Positions 53,461 through 60,723 of a DNA stretch of 64,000 nucleotides are shown here, piece after piece. This stretch comes from JADJNY01 sp046349615 (GTDB taxonomy: Bacteria; Planctomycetota; UBA1135; GCA-002686595), in contig JAXMBZ010000014.1 in assembly GCA_046349615.1 (NCBI GenBank), positions 82,878 to 146,877 of the forward strand. Direction: 5' to 3'. The notes under the pieces are model-generated. The model was given only the letters and a program-made list of their open reading frames with translations, made no database searches and had not been told where the DNA came from. Numbering within the stretch: position 1 is the first letter of the stretch; every line of letters starts with the position of its first letter. The position numbers were made by a program, and so were the translations under genes.

Positions 53461-54888
53461 ATGTTCGACACGCACAAGGTTCTCGGCTCGCTCACGCTCG
53501 CCGCTCTGGCCCTCGCCCCCTTCGGCGTGCGCGCGCTCTCGGATGGAGCTCCACTCGCGGCGCAAGCTCCGGCGCCGGGCTCACCCGCGCACGGACCGTT
53601 CGGCCTCTCGCTCGTCGGAACGCCCGACGGAAAGCCCGTCTCCATCGACGGCTTCGGCCTGCTCGACGACTGCAGCACGTGCCACGCGCGCCAAGCGGAG
53701 GAGTTCGACGGCTCCTTCCACTCGCGCTCCCACCACGACCCGTTCTATCGCGCGTTCGCCGAGCTCGCGCGCGCCGAGGCCGGCGAAGCGACGTACGCGT
53801 GGTGCTCGGGATGCCACTCGCCGCAGAGCCTCGTGTCGGGCCTCGTGCCGGGCACGCCGGAAGCGGAGCTCCCCGAAAAAGCGACGTCGGGCGTGCAGTG
53901 CGACGTGTGCCACCAGATCCGCGCGCTCACCGGCGACACGGGACCGTGGAAGGAGCCGGGCAACGCGTCGTTCGTGCTCGCGCCAAGCAAGACGAAGTCC
54001 GCGATCAACGTCGACGTGCAGAAGAACCCCGCGCACGGCGCCGAACGCGCGGAGCTCCTCGAGAAAGCCGAGCTCTGCGCCTCGTGCCACACCGTGGTCC
54101 ACCCGACGAACGGCTTCCGCGTCGAGCACACCTACGACGAGTGGAAGAAGAGCGTCTACGCGGAGAAGGGCATCGTCTGCCAGGACTGCCACATGCGCAC
54201 CGTCGAGCAGGCGACCCTGGTCGCGCGCACGCTGAAGCGCGTCGACGTGCTCGGCAAGACCTCGTTGATGAGCGCGAAGGAGCGCGCGATCCACCCGCAC
54301 CTCTTCGTCGGCGGGAACGCGGACGCGGAGCAGCTCACCGGCAGCGCCGCGCATTCCGCCGAGGCCGAGGCGCGCTTGAAGAGCGCCGCGACGCTCGCGC
54401 TCGAGCTGCCGGCGACGATCGAGAAGAACGGCGAGCTCGCGCTCGTCGTCGCGGTCACGAACGTCGGCGCGGGACACGCGCTGCCGACGAGCCTCACCGA
54501 GCTGCGCGAGATGTGGGTCGAGCTCACCGTGCGCGACGCGGACGGGCGCGAGCTCCTCCGCTCCGGGAGGCTCGACCCCGAGGGCGAGCTCGCGCCGAAC
54601 ACGCTGCGCTTCGGCTCGGAGCTGCTCGACGCGTCCGGCAAGCGGACGTTCAAGCTGTGGGAGGCCGCGTCCTTCGCGTGGAAACGGTGCATCGCGCCGA
54701 AGGCGACGGAGCGCGAGACGTTCCGCGTGCGCGTCCCGGCCGACGCACACGGCCCGATCACGGCCGAAGCCAAGCTCCGTTTCCGCTCGGCGTCGCCGAA
54801 GCTCGTGCGCACGGTGATGAAGGACGCGGCGTTCGTCCCGCGCATCGTCGAGATGGCGAGCGCGGCGGAGCGCGTCGACGTGCGCTGA
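53461..54888 (+). CDS. Pentaheme c-type cytochrome with C-terminal beta domain
   Basis: A 475-residue exported protein. The signal peptide covers residues 1-~26 (VLGSLTLAALALAPFGVRA). Five CXXCH sites lie in the first half: CSTCH, CSGCH, CDVCH, CASCH and CQDCH (~66-240), in a cytochrome c554-like arrangement (CHARQAEEFDGSFHSRSHHD). The C-terminal ~200 residues contain no heme and look like an immunoglobulin-type beta domain (LVVAVTNVGAGHALPTS, MWVELTVRDADGRELLRSG). That layout is shared by periplasmic or surface multiheme proteins of anaerobic respirers. Substrate unknown; it may be a terminal reductase or carrier. It has its own upstream gap of 97 bases. Confidence 0.87.
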   Translation: MFDTHKVLGSLTLAALALAPFGVRALSDGAPLAAQAPAPGSPAHGPFGLSLVGTPDGKPVSIDGFGLLDDCSTCHARQAEEFDGSFHSRSHHDPFYRAFAELARAEAGEATYAWCSGCHSPQSLVSGLVPGTPEAELPEKATSGVQCDVCHQIRALTGDTGPWKEPGNASFVLAPSKTKSAINVDVQKNPAHGAERAELLEKAELCASCHTVVHPTNGFRVEHTYDEWKKSVYAEKGIVCQDCHMRTVEQATLVARTLKRVDVLGKTSLMSAKERAIHPHLFVGGNADAEQLTGSAAHSAEAEARLKSAATLALELPATIEKNGELALVVAVTNVGAGHALPTSLTELREMWVELTVRDADGRELLRSGRLDPEGELAPNTLRFGSELLDASGKRTFKLWEAASFAWKRCIAPKATERETFRVRVPADAHGPITAEAKLRFRSASPKLVRTVMKDAAFVPRIVEMASAAERVDVR

Positions 54889-54907
54889 GGGTCGCCGGCA
54901 AACGAGC

Positions 54908-54941
54908 ACGGCGCGCCCGACCTCGCGATCGGACGCGCCGT
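54908..54941. terminator. Hairpin between convergent cytochrome genes
   Basis: ACGGCGCG / CGCGCCGT arms, extended inside by CCGA / TCGG after one mismatch, followed by CTTTCGTTCG on the plus strand. It lies between the stops at 54888 (plus) and 54964 (minus). Confidence 0.6.
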
Positions 54942-54963
54942 CTTTCGTTCGTTCGACCGGACG

Positions 54964-57258
54964 CTACTTCGGCGTGAGCTTCTGCAGCGCTTCCTGCATG
55001 AGCGTCTTCGCCATCGCGTGGTTGTGGATGCCGAGGCTGCCGTCCGCGCGGACCGCGGCGAGCGCCTTCCGCGCGGACTCGACCGACGCCGCGTCGATCG
55101 AGGCCGGCGCGGACGCGATCGCCTTGTCGAGCGCGCTCGTCAAGTCGCCGATCTCCTTCTGCCAGTCCTTGAAGACCTGGTCGTAGTTCGGCTTGTGGCA
55201 GAGGTTGCACGTCGCGGGCTTCGGCTTGACCACCGTCGGGATCTCGCCGTGGCACTCGGTGCATTCCATCTGGGACATCTTGTCCGCGGTCTCGGCGAAG
55301 CCGGCGATCTTGCCGCGCAACATCGACTCCTGAGCGCCGTGACAGCTCGCGCACTCGGCGGTGTCGCGGCCTTCGATTTCCTGGTGGTGGCAGGAGACAC
55401 AGCTCAAGCGCTCGATCGTCTTTCCGTGCTCGGTCGTGCTGTGACACTTGTCGCAGTCGAGCCCGACCTTCGTGAGGTGCTTCTGGTGCGGGAACTTCGC
55501 TTCCGGCGGCCAGATCGCCGCGGGACGACCCGCGCCGGCGTGACACGTCGTGCAACCGAGCTTCGAGTCGACGGGGAAGCCCTCCTTCGCGGACGGTTCG
55601 CCCGTGACGCCGAGGAGCTCACGCGCCTGGTCGATGCGCTCGGCGCTCGCCCGCAGCGCTGCGAGCGCGTACGCGGGGTTGTGCACGCCGCGCGAGCCGT
55701 CTAGCGCGACGAGCGAGAGGTTCTTCATCGCTTCGCGCAGCGGCTGGACGGCGGACTCGCGCTTCGCCGCCGCGTCCTGCGGCTCCGGCTTCGTCCACGC
55801 GCTCGCGTCGACGCGCACGGGGGCGTCCGCCGCTCGCGCGGGCTCGTTCGGACCCTTCGGTTCGCGCTCGACAGCGGCGGAAGCGAGCTTCGGCGCGCTC
55901 GTCGCCGCGTCGAGGTCCTCGTGCGTGTCGCGCACGGGGAGCTCCGCGCTCGCGAGCTTCTGCTGCAGCCCGGTCGCGATCGGGAGCAGCCGATCGAGCT
56001 GCTCGCCCACCGCGGCCTGCCACTGACGCATGAGCCCGTCGTAGTTCGTGCCGTGGCAATGGATGCAGTCCGCGTTGCCCGCGGCGGCGACCACCGGTCC
56101 ATGCGCGTCGTGTCGACCGAGCAGCGCCTGTCCGTTGCCCGCGACGAGGCCGTTCGGCTTCGACTCGGCTCCGCCTGCGAGCGCGTTCGGCGCGCCGAGC
56201 CCCGCGCCCGTGGCGAGGAACCCCGTGCGCCCGGTGTGACACGCCTCGCACACGACGCGCGTCTCGTACATGCGGCTCGGCCGATCCGCGACGCCGACGG
56301 CGCCGGTGCCCGCGTAGAGCTCGAGCGCCGCGTCGTGCGGACTCGCGTGACACGCACCGCAGCTGTCCTTCGACGGCTCGCCCGGCTTCTTGAGCGGGAG
56401 CAGGCCGTGCTGGATTTCCTCGTGGCACTCGAAGCACTCGACCTTGTGCTCGGTGACGTGCTTCTCGTGCATGAAGGCGATCTCGCCCATGCGCTCGACG
56501 TGGCCGACTTCGCCGTGGCACTGGTTGCAGCGCTCCTTGCGGACGACGGCCTCGCCCTGGATCACGGGGTTGTGGCATTCCTTGCAGTCGACGCCGCGCG
56601 CGACGTAGTCGGCGTGCACGAACTCGCGGCCGTTCACCGCGACCGGCTCCTTCGGCGGGCCGTGGCAGAGCAGGCAGTCGCTCTGCTTCTCCGGCCGCGC
56701 GCCGCTCGCGTCCGGCTTGAAGTGGCAGGTGAAGCACACCTGCGGCGTCACGGAGAAGTGCTGGTCCTGCAGGATCTGCGCGTGGCAGGTGACGCAGCGC
56801 AGGCGGCGGCCGCGCTGGCTCTCGAGCAGGTGTTTCCGGTGGTCGAAGTTGATGCGCCCGAACTGCACGGGCCCTTCGAGCAGACGAACGGAGTGGCATC
56901 CCGAGCGCATGCAGCTCTGATCGCTCACCTCCGCCCACGGTTTCGTGCCCGCGGTCCGTGTGACGTACTTCGCGAGCTGCGAGAGCGCCTTGAACTTGCC
57001 CTCGAGCGTCTCGAGCGAGCCCGGCTCGTAGTGGCACTCGATGCAGGCGACGTCCTTGTGCGGCGAATGCTGCCAGGAGGCGTAGTACGGCTCCATGAGG
57101 TGGCAGGAGTTGCAGAACTCCGGCTGGGCCGTGTGGTGCACGGCGCCGTACATCCCGAGCGCGAGCACGCCGCCGCCGACGAGCGCGAGGATCAACGCCG
57201 TGCCGAGGAACTTGAGCGCGCGTTCGCGCCAGAGTCCGATGCGCAGTCTACGCAGCAT
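54964..57258 (-). CDS. 18-heme NapC/NrfH-like multiheme cytochrome
   Basis: A 764-residue membrane-anchored cytochrome. One N-terminal TM helix (FLGTALILALVGGGVLALGMYG) precedes a NapC/NirT/NrfH-type start, FCNSCHLMEPYYASWQHSPH. I count seventeen CXXCH sites and one CX4CH (CMRSGCH), in blocks at ~48-395 and ~595-705 separated by a heme-free helical stretch (~400-590) that contains Ala/Glu/Pro-rich sequence. NapC-type modules take electrons from quinol or a bc-type complex. It is the last gene of the Rieske/cytochrome b operon and its start overlaps the 9-heme gene by 11 bases, so it probably receives electrons from that complex. Confidence 0.92.
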   Translation of the reverse strand: MLRRLRIGLWRERALKFLGTALILALVGGGVLALGMYGAVHHTAQPEFCNSCHLMEPYYASWQHSPHKDVACIECHYEPGSLETLEGKFKALSQLAKYVTRTAGTKPWAEVSDQSCMRSGCHSVRLLEGPVQFGRINFDHRKHLLESQRGRRLRCVTCHAQILQDQHFSVTPQVCFTCHFKPDASGARPEKQSDCLLCHGPPKEPVAVNGREFVHADYVARGVDCKECHNPVIQGEAVVRKERCNQCHGEVGHVERMGEIAFMHEKHVTEHKVECFECHEEIQHGLLPLKKPGEPSKDSCGACHASPHDAALELYAGTGAVGVADRPSRMYETRVVCEACHTGRTGFLATGAGLGAPNALAGGAESKPNGLVAGNGQALLGRHDAHGPVVAAAGNADCIHCHGTNYDGLMRQWQAAVGEQLDRLLPIATGLQQKLASAELPVRDTHEDLDAATSAPKLASAAVEREPKGPNEPARAADAPVRVDASAWTKPEPQDAAAKRESAVQPLREAMKNLSLVALDGSRGVHNPAYALAALRASAERIDQARELLGVTGEPSAKEGFPVDSKLGCTTCHAGAGRPAAIWPPEAKFPHQKHLTKVGLDCDKCHSTTEHGKTIERLSCVSCHHQEIEGRDTAECASCHGAQESMLRGKIAGFAETADKMSQMECTECHGEIPTVVKPKPATCNLCHKPNYDQVFKDWQKEIGDLTSALDKAIASAPASIDAASVESARKALAAVRADGSLGIHNHAMAKTLMQEALQKLTPK

Positions 57259-58582
57259 GCTTCGCGTCGCCGCGGGCCTTGGATCCCGCGGGTCCCTTCT
57301 TCCACGTGCCGCCGATCGCGCGGCCGTACATCAGGAGCACGATCGCGAACACCACCGACAGGGCGGCGAAGATCGAGGTGAAGATCTTGCGATCGCGGAA
57401 GATGCGCCCCTTCGTCGCGAGGCTCTCGCGCGTCTGGAGCACCATCGCCTGACCGCGATTGAGCAAGTCCGTCTGCGCGACCGCCGAAGCCCGGTGCGTC
57501 GACGCGCGCGCGCGCACGAGCAGGCCGCGCGCATCGTCCAGGTAGCCCTTCTCCGCGCCGAGGAAGAGCCCGCGGACGGCGGCCTTTCGTAGCTCCTGCT
57601 CCTGCTCGTCGATGACGCGGCCGAGGCCCGTCACCCCTTCGTTCAGCTCGCGGGCGATGCCGCGCGCCGGGTCTTTCTCGTCGGCGTGACACGAGCCGCA
57701 GTGGCGGTCCTCGTCGCCGAGGAACATCGCCGGCGACGGCGGCGCGATCGTGTGGCTGCCGTGGCACGAGACGCATTGAACCGACTTGCCGTTCCTCGAG
57801 GCCGCGGCGTGCGGACTCTCGTCGTAGTGCGCCTGCACCACGGAGTGGCACTGCCCGCAGACCTGCTCGATGTCGCCGACGCGCGGCGGCGCGGCGCCGT
57901 GCGAGCCGTGACACGTCGCGCAGGCGGGCGCCGCCTGGTGCGCGTCCTGCAGGAGCGCGCGCCCGTGCAGCGACGACTTGTATTCGTCGACGATCTTCGG
58001 ATCGAGGCCGTACTTCGCCATCTTCGCGGCATCGCCGTGACAGCGGCCGCAGGTGTCCGCCTGATTGAACGGATGCACGGGCGAGCGCGTGTCCGACGCC
58101 TTGAGCACGCCGTGCACGCCGTGACAGCTCACGCAGGTCGCGACGTTGGCGTCGTCCTCCTTCGCGAGCCGCTCGCCGTGCTTGCTCGTCCAGTAGAGCG
58201 AGAGCTGGTCGGTGCGCAGCCCGTAGAGGCGCATGCGCTGCACGTCCGCGTGGCATCCGCCGCACGACTCGACGGCCTCGCGTGCCGTCCCGAGCTTCTT
58301 GAGCTGCGTTCCGTGCGCCGCTGCGACCTCGATCGCCGTCGGATCGCCGCCGTGGCAGCTCGTGCAGCGCAGGTCGGCCTTCGTGTGGATGCTGCCGGCG
58401 AGCTCGTGGGCTTCCTTGCCGTGGCAGACGGCGCAATTCTCGGCCGTGGGCTTCGCGCGGGAGGTCTCCTTGACGCTCGTCCCGGCGAACGGAGCCGGGT
58501 TCGCGGCGGGAGCCTGCTCCTGCGCGCCGAACGCGAAGGAGCCGACGAACAGCGCAGTCGCGAGGTGGAGCGTGGACTTCAT
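57248..58582 (-). CDS. 9-heme membrane-anchored cytochrome c of the Rieske/cyt b operon
   Basis: A 444-residue protein with a signal peptide (LHLATALFVGSFAFGA) and nine CXXCH sites: CAVCH, CTSCH, CGGCH, CVSCH, CGRCH, CATCH, CGQCH, CVSCH, CGSCH (~50-290). A helical segment with heme-free sequence (~300-400) and a C-terminal TM helix (IFTSIFAALSVVFAIVLLMYG, ~405-425) complete it. It takes the place of cytochrome c1/f in gene order. Its ATG overlaps the stop of the cytochrome b C-terminal subunit gene by four bases, so the complex and this cytochrome are made together. Confidence 0.92.
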   Translation of the reverse strand: MKSTLHLATALFVGSFAFGAQEQAPAANPAPFAGTSVKETSRAKPTAENCAVCHGKEAHELAGSIHTKADLRCTSCHGGDPTAIEVAAAHGTQLKKLGTAREAVESCGGCHADVQRMRLYGLRTDQLSLYWTSKHGERLAKEDDANVATCVSCHGVHGVLKASDTRSPVHPFNQADTCGRCHGDAAKMAKYGLDPKIVDEYKSSLHGRALLQDAHQAAPACATCHGSHGAAPPRVGDIEQVCGQCHSVVQAHYDESPHAAASRNGKSVQCVSCHGSHTIAPPSPAMFLGDEDRHCGSCHADEKDPARGIARELNEGVTGLGRVIDEQEQELRKAAVRGLFLGAEKGYLDDARGLLVRARASTHRASAVAQTDLLNRGQAMVLQTRESLATKGRIFRDRKIFTSIFAALSVVFAIVLLMYGRAIGGTWKKGPAGSKARGDAKHAA

Positions 58583-59160
58583 CGGACGACCCCCGAGAAC
58601 GTGAGCGCGAGCCAGCCGAGCGCGAGGAGCGCCATCACCGCGAGCGGCCAGCGACTGCGCCGGCCCTCCTCGCTGCGATCGAGCCACGGCAGGAGGAAGA
58701 CGCCGAGCAGGATCGTGTAGAGCGCGAGCCAGCCGAGCCACGCGGCCGACGCGGGGAACAGCGCGACGAACGCGAGCGGGGCGCGGATGAACCAGGGATA
58801 CGCGAGCTCGGCGGGCGCCTGGCGCGGATCGATCTCGTCGCCGAGCCCCGGCGGCAGGTGGCCCGCGAGGAGCACGAGCGCGGCGAGCGCGATCAGCGCG
58901 AACGCTCCGAGGTGGATCAGGTAGTACGGGTAGAAGCGGCGGCCCTCCGCGCGGATGCGCGGGCCCGACGTGGCGACGAGGCCCTCGACCTGCTCGAACT
59001 TGAGCACCTTGCGCGCCTTGCGCGTGGGCCCCGAGAAGAGATGGAGCAGCGGCTTCCCGCCGCCCTGCACGACGCGCGACTCGATGCCGAACCGCTCGAG
59101 CTCCGTGCGGACTTCCTGCACGTCTTCCGGGCTCGTGCCCGGGCGAAGGACGACGATCAC
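58579..59160 (-). CDS. Cytochrome b C-terminal (subunit IV-like) protein with N-terminal DAHP-synthase-type ferredoxin-like domain
   Basis: A 193-residue protein from a GTG at 59160 that overlaps the cytochrome b stop (GTGA). Residues 1-~68 resemble the N-terminal ferredoxin-like (FXD) domain of class I-beta DAHP synthases such as that of Thermotoga (MIVVLRPGTSPEDVQEV; GIESRVVQGGGKPLLHLFSG; FEQVEGLVATSGP). Residues ~75-193 carry three TM helices of the cytochrome b C-terminal domain, with RFYPYYLIHLGAF at their start and LLPWLDRS later. The Qo motif PEWY is replaced by YPWF (121-124). In aromatic biosynthesis FXD domains bind amino acid effectors; their presence here is unexplained. Confidence 0.82.
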   Translation of the reverse strand: MIVVLRPGTSPEDVQEVRTELERFGIESRVVQGGGKPLLHLFSGPTRKARKVLKFEQVEGLVATSGPRIRAEGRRFYPYYLIHLGAFALIALAALVLLAGHLPPGLGDEIDPRQAPAELAYPWFIRAPLAFVALFPASAAWLGWLALYTILLGVFLLPWLDRSEEGRRSRWPLAVMALLALGWLALTFSGVVR

Positions 59161-59795
59161 GCGGCACCTCCGACGCGCTCGCGCAGCCGGCGCGCGAGGA
59201 ACCAGGCCTCGGCGACGACCACGAGCCACAGGGTCCAAGGCAGGAGCAGGCTGTGCAGCGTGAACACGCGGCTCAGCGTCGTCGCGTTCACCTCGTCGCC
59301 GCCGCGCAGCACGTGCGCGAGCCAGCGGCCGAAGAACGGCGCGGACTCGACCTGCTGGAGGGCCTGCGTGATGCGCCAGAACGCGCGGTTGTCCCACACG
59401 AGCAGCTCGCCGCTGTACGCGAGCAGCACGGAGAGGCCGAGCACGAGCAGCCCGAGGTACCACGTCGACGACGAGCGGCCTTTGTACTTCCCCGTCGCGA
59501 GCAGCCAGACGATCTGCAGCGCGCACAGCGGGAGCAGCGCGTTCGCCGTCCAGTGATGCAGCCCGCGGACGAGCCAGCCCCAGTCGACGTCCCGCATGAT
59601 GAGCTGCACGCTCTCCGCGACCGTCGCTGGCGAGGGCTGGTAGAAGAGCGCGAGCAGGATCCCGGTCGTCACCTGGAGCACGAAGCACAGGAGGATCCCG
59701 AGGCCGAGCATGAGCTCCGTCCGCTGCTCCGGACGCACCGGGCTGCGCAGGACGAGCCACAGCGTGGGGAGCATGCCTTGTCCGCGAGCGCGCAT
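59157..59795 (-). CDS. Cytochrome b N-terminal subunit lacking heme bH ligands
   Basis: A 212-residue cytochrome b6-like subunit with four TM helices. Standard landmarks are present: CFVLQVTTGILLALFYQP, ESVQLIMRDVDWGWLVRGLHHW, WDNRAFWRITQALQQV, and VLRGGDEVNATTLSRVFTLH. Heme bL ligands H80 (helix B) and H181 (helix D) are present. The positions 14 residues further on, normally the heme bH histidines, are Q94 and A195 (E196 at +15). The reading frame is intact on both sides of these codons (59514-59516 for Q94). It would therefore hold one b heme and could not run a normal Q cycle. The Rieske gene ends two bases upstream of its start. Confidence 0.88.
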   Translation of the reverse strand: MRARGQGMLPTLWLVLRSPVRPEQRTELMLGLGILLCFVLQVTTGILLALFYQPSPATVAESVQLIMRDVDWGWLVRGLHHWTANALLPLCALQIVWLLATGKYKGRSSSTWYLGLLVLGLSVLLAYSGELLVWDNRAFWRITQALQQVESAPFFGRWLAHVLRGGDEVNATTLSRVFTLHSLLLPWTLWLVVVAEAWFLARRLRERVGGAA

Positions 59796-59797
59796 GA

Positions 59798-60448
59798 CTA
59801 GCCCTCCCTCCGGACGAAGAGTTCGTCGCCGACGCGCTCGACCGGATAGGTCGCGAGCGGCACCGACGGCGGACCCTGGACGACGTTGCCGTACACGTCG
59901 AACGCGCCGCCGTGGCACGGACAGACGAGCTCGCGGCGCTCTTCGTTCCAGTCGAGCTGGCAGATGTTCATGTGCGTGCAGATCGCGCTGAGCGCGAACC
60001 AGCGATCGCGCTCCATCCGCACGAGGATCACGGGCTTGCCGAGCAGCGTGACCTTCTTGCCCGAGCGCTCCTTCACGTCGTCCGACTTGCCGACGCGCAC
60101 GAGGTTGCGGTCGGAGACGACGCCCTTCGGCGGCATGAGGAAGCCCGTGATCGGCAGGCCCGCGCTCATCGCCGTCAGCGCGCCGAGCCCGCCCGCGAGG
60201 CCCGCGAGCAGCCGCCGGCGCGCGCGCCAGTACCGGTACTCCCGGTGCGACAGGATCGGGACGACGTCGACGTCGGCGCGGTCGCGGAAGCACTCGTCGA
60301 GCTTCTCCGGATCGCCCGAGCCCTCGAGCGACACGACGGTCTGCTCTTCTCCTCGCGAAACGGTCGCGCGCCAGCCGAGGCGCTCGCATTCGCGGACGAC
60401 GTCGTCGAGGGTCGCTTGGGGGGAGTCGTGCGACAGGATCAGGATCAT
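59798..60448 (-). CDS. Rieske [2Fe-2S] protein with N-terminal DAHP-synthase-type ferredoxin-like domain
   Basis: A 216-residue protein. Residues 1-~68 look like a second FXD domain (MILILSHDSPQATLDDVV; GWRATVSRGEEQTVVSLEGS; ADVDVVPILS). A TM helix follows at ~80-104 (LLAGLAGGLGALTAMSAGL). The Rieske domain is at ~115-216, with cluster boxes CTHMNIC (157-163) and CPCHGG (176-181). The usual first box is CTHxxC; here one residue is inserted before the disulfide cysteine. The protein would oxidise quinol at the Qo site together with cytochrome b. It is the first gene of the five-gene operon ending at 54964. Confidence 0.88.
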   Translation of the reverse strand: MILILSHDSPQATLDDVVRECERLGWRATVSRGEEQTVVSLEGSGDPEKLDECFRDRADVDVVPILSHREYRYWRARRRLLAGLAGGLGALTAMSAGLPITGFLMPPKGVVSDRNLVRVGKSDDVKERSGKKVTLLGKPVILVRMERDRWFALSAICTHMNICQLDWNEERRELVCPCHGGAFDVYGNVVQGPPSVPLATYPVERVGDELFVRREG

Positions 60449-60655
60449 CGAAGGTCTCCGGGGCGGCGTGCGGGGTCGGATCGAGACGGATCCCGGGCGC
60501 GAATCGGCGCTGGGACGCGCCGCGTGGGGAGCGAGCGAGGCTCGCGAGGACGCGCGGAGTTCCGGGACTCGCGCGCGGCCGACGCACCGCGCGACGAGCG
60601 CGCGGCGGCACGAGAACGTCGAGCATCGAGCGCGTCGGACTCGCCACCGGAGCGC

Positions 60656-60688
60656 GCGCGGGAGGAGCTGTTTCGGCTCCTCCCGCGC
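60656..60688 (-). terminator. Hairpin after tetraheme gene
   Basis: Perfect 13-bp stem GCGCGGGAGGAGC / GCTCCTCCCGCGC with a 7-base loop, 35 bases beyond the stop of the minus-strand tetraheme gene and 207 bases before the Rieske start. No T-run is present on the minus strand. It probably separates the two transcripts at least partly. Confidence 0.5.
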
Positions 60689-60723
60689 CCCGGACTAGCG
60701 AGTCTGTCGAGCGCGACGAGGCG

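Noticed and set aside
59157..59795. Missing heme bH histidines as a frameshift or assembly artefact
   Set aside because: Both affected helices stay in frame with conserved residues on each side, and two independent positions are changed. A double error is unlikely.
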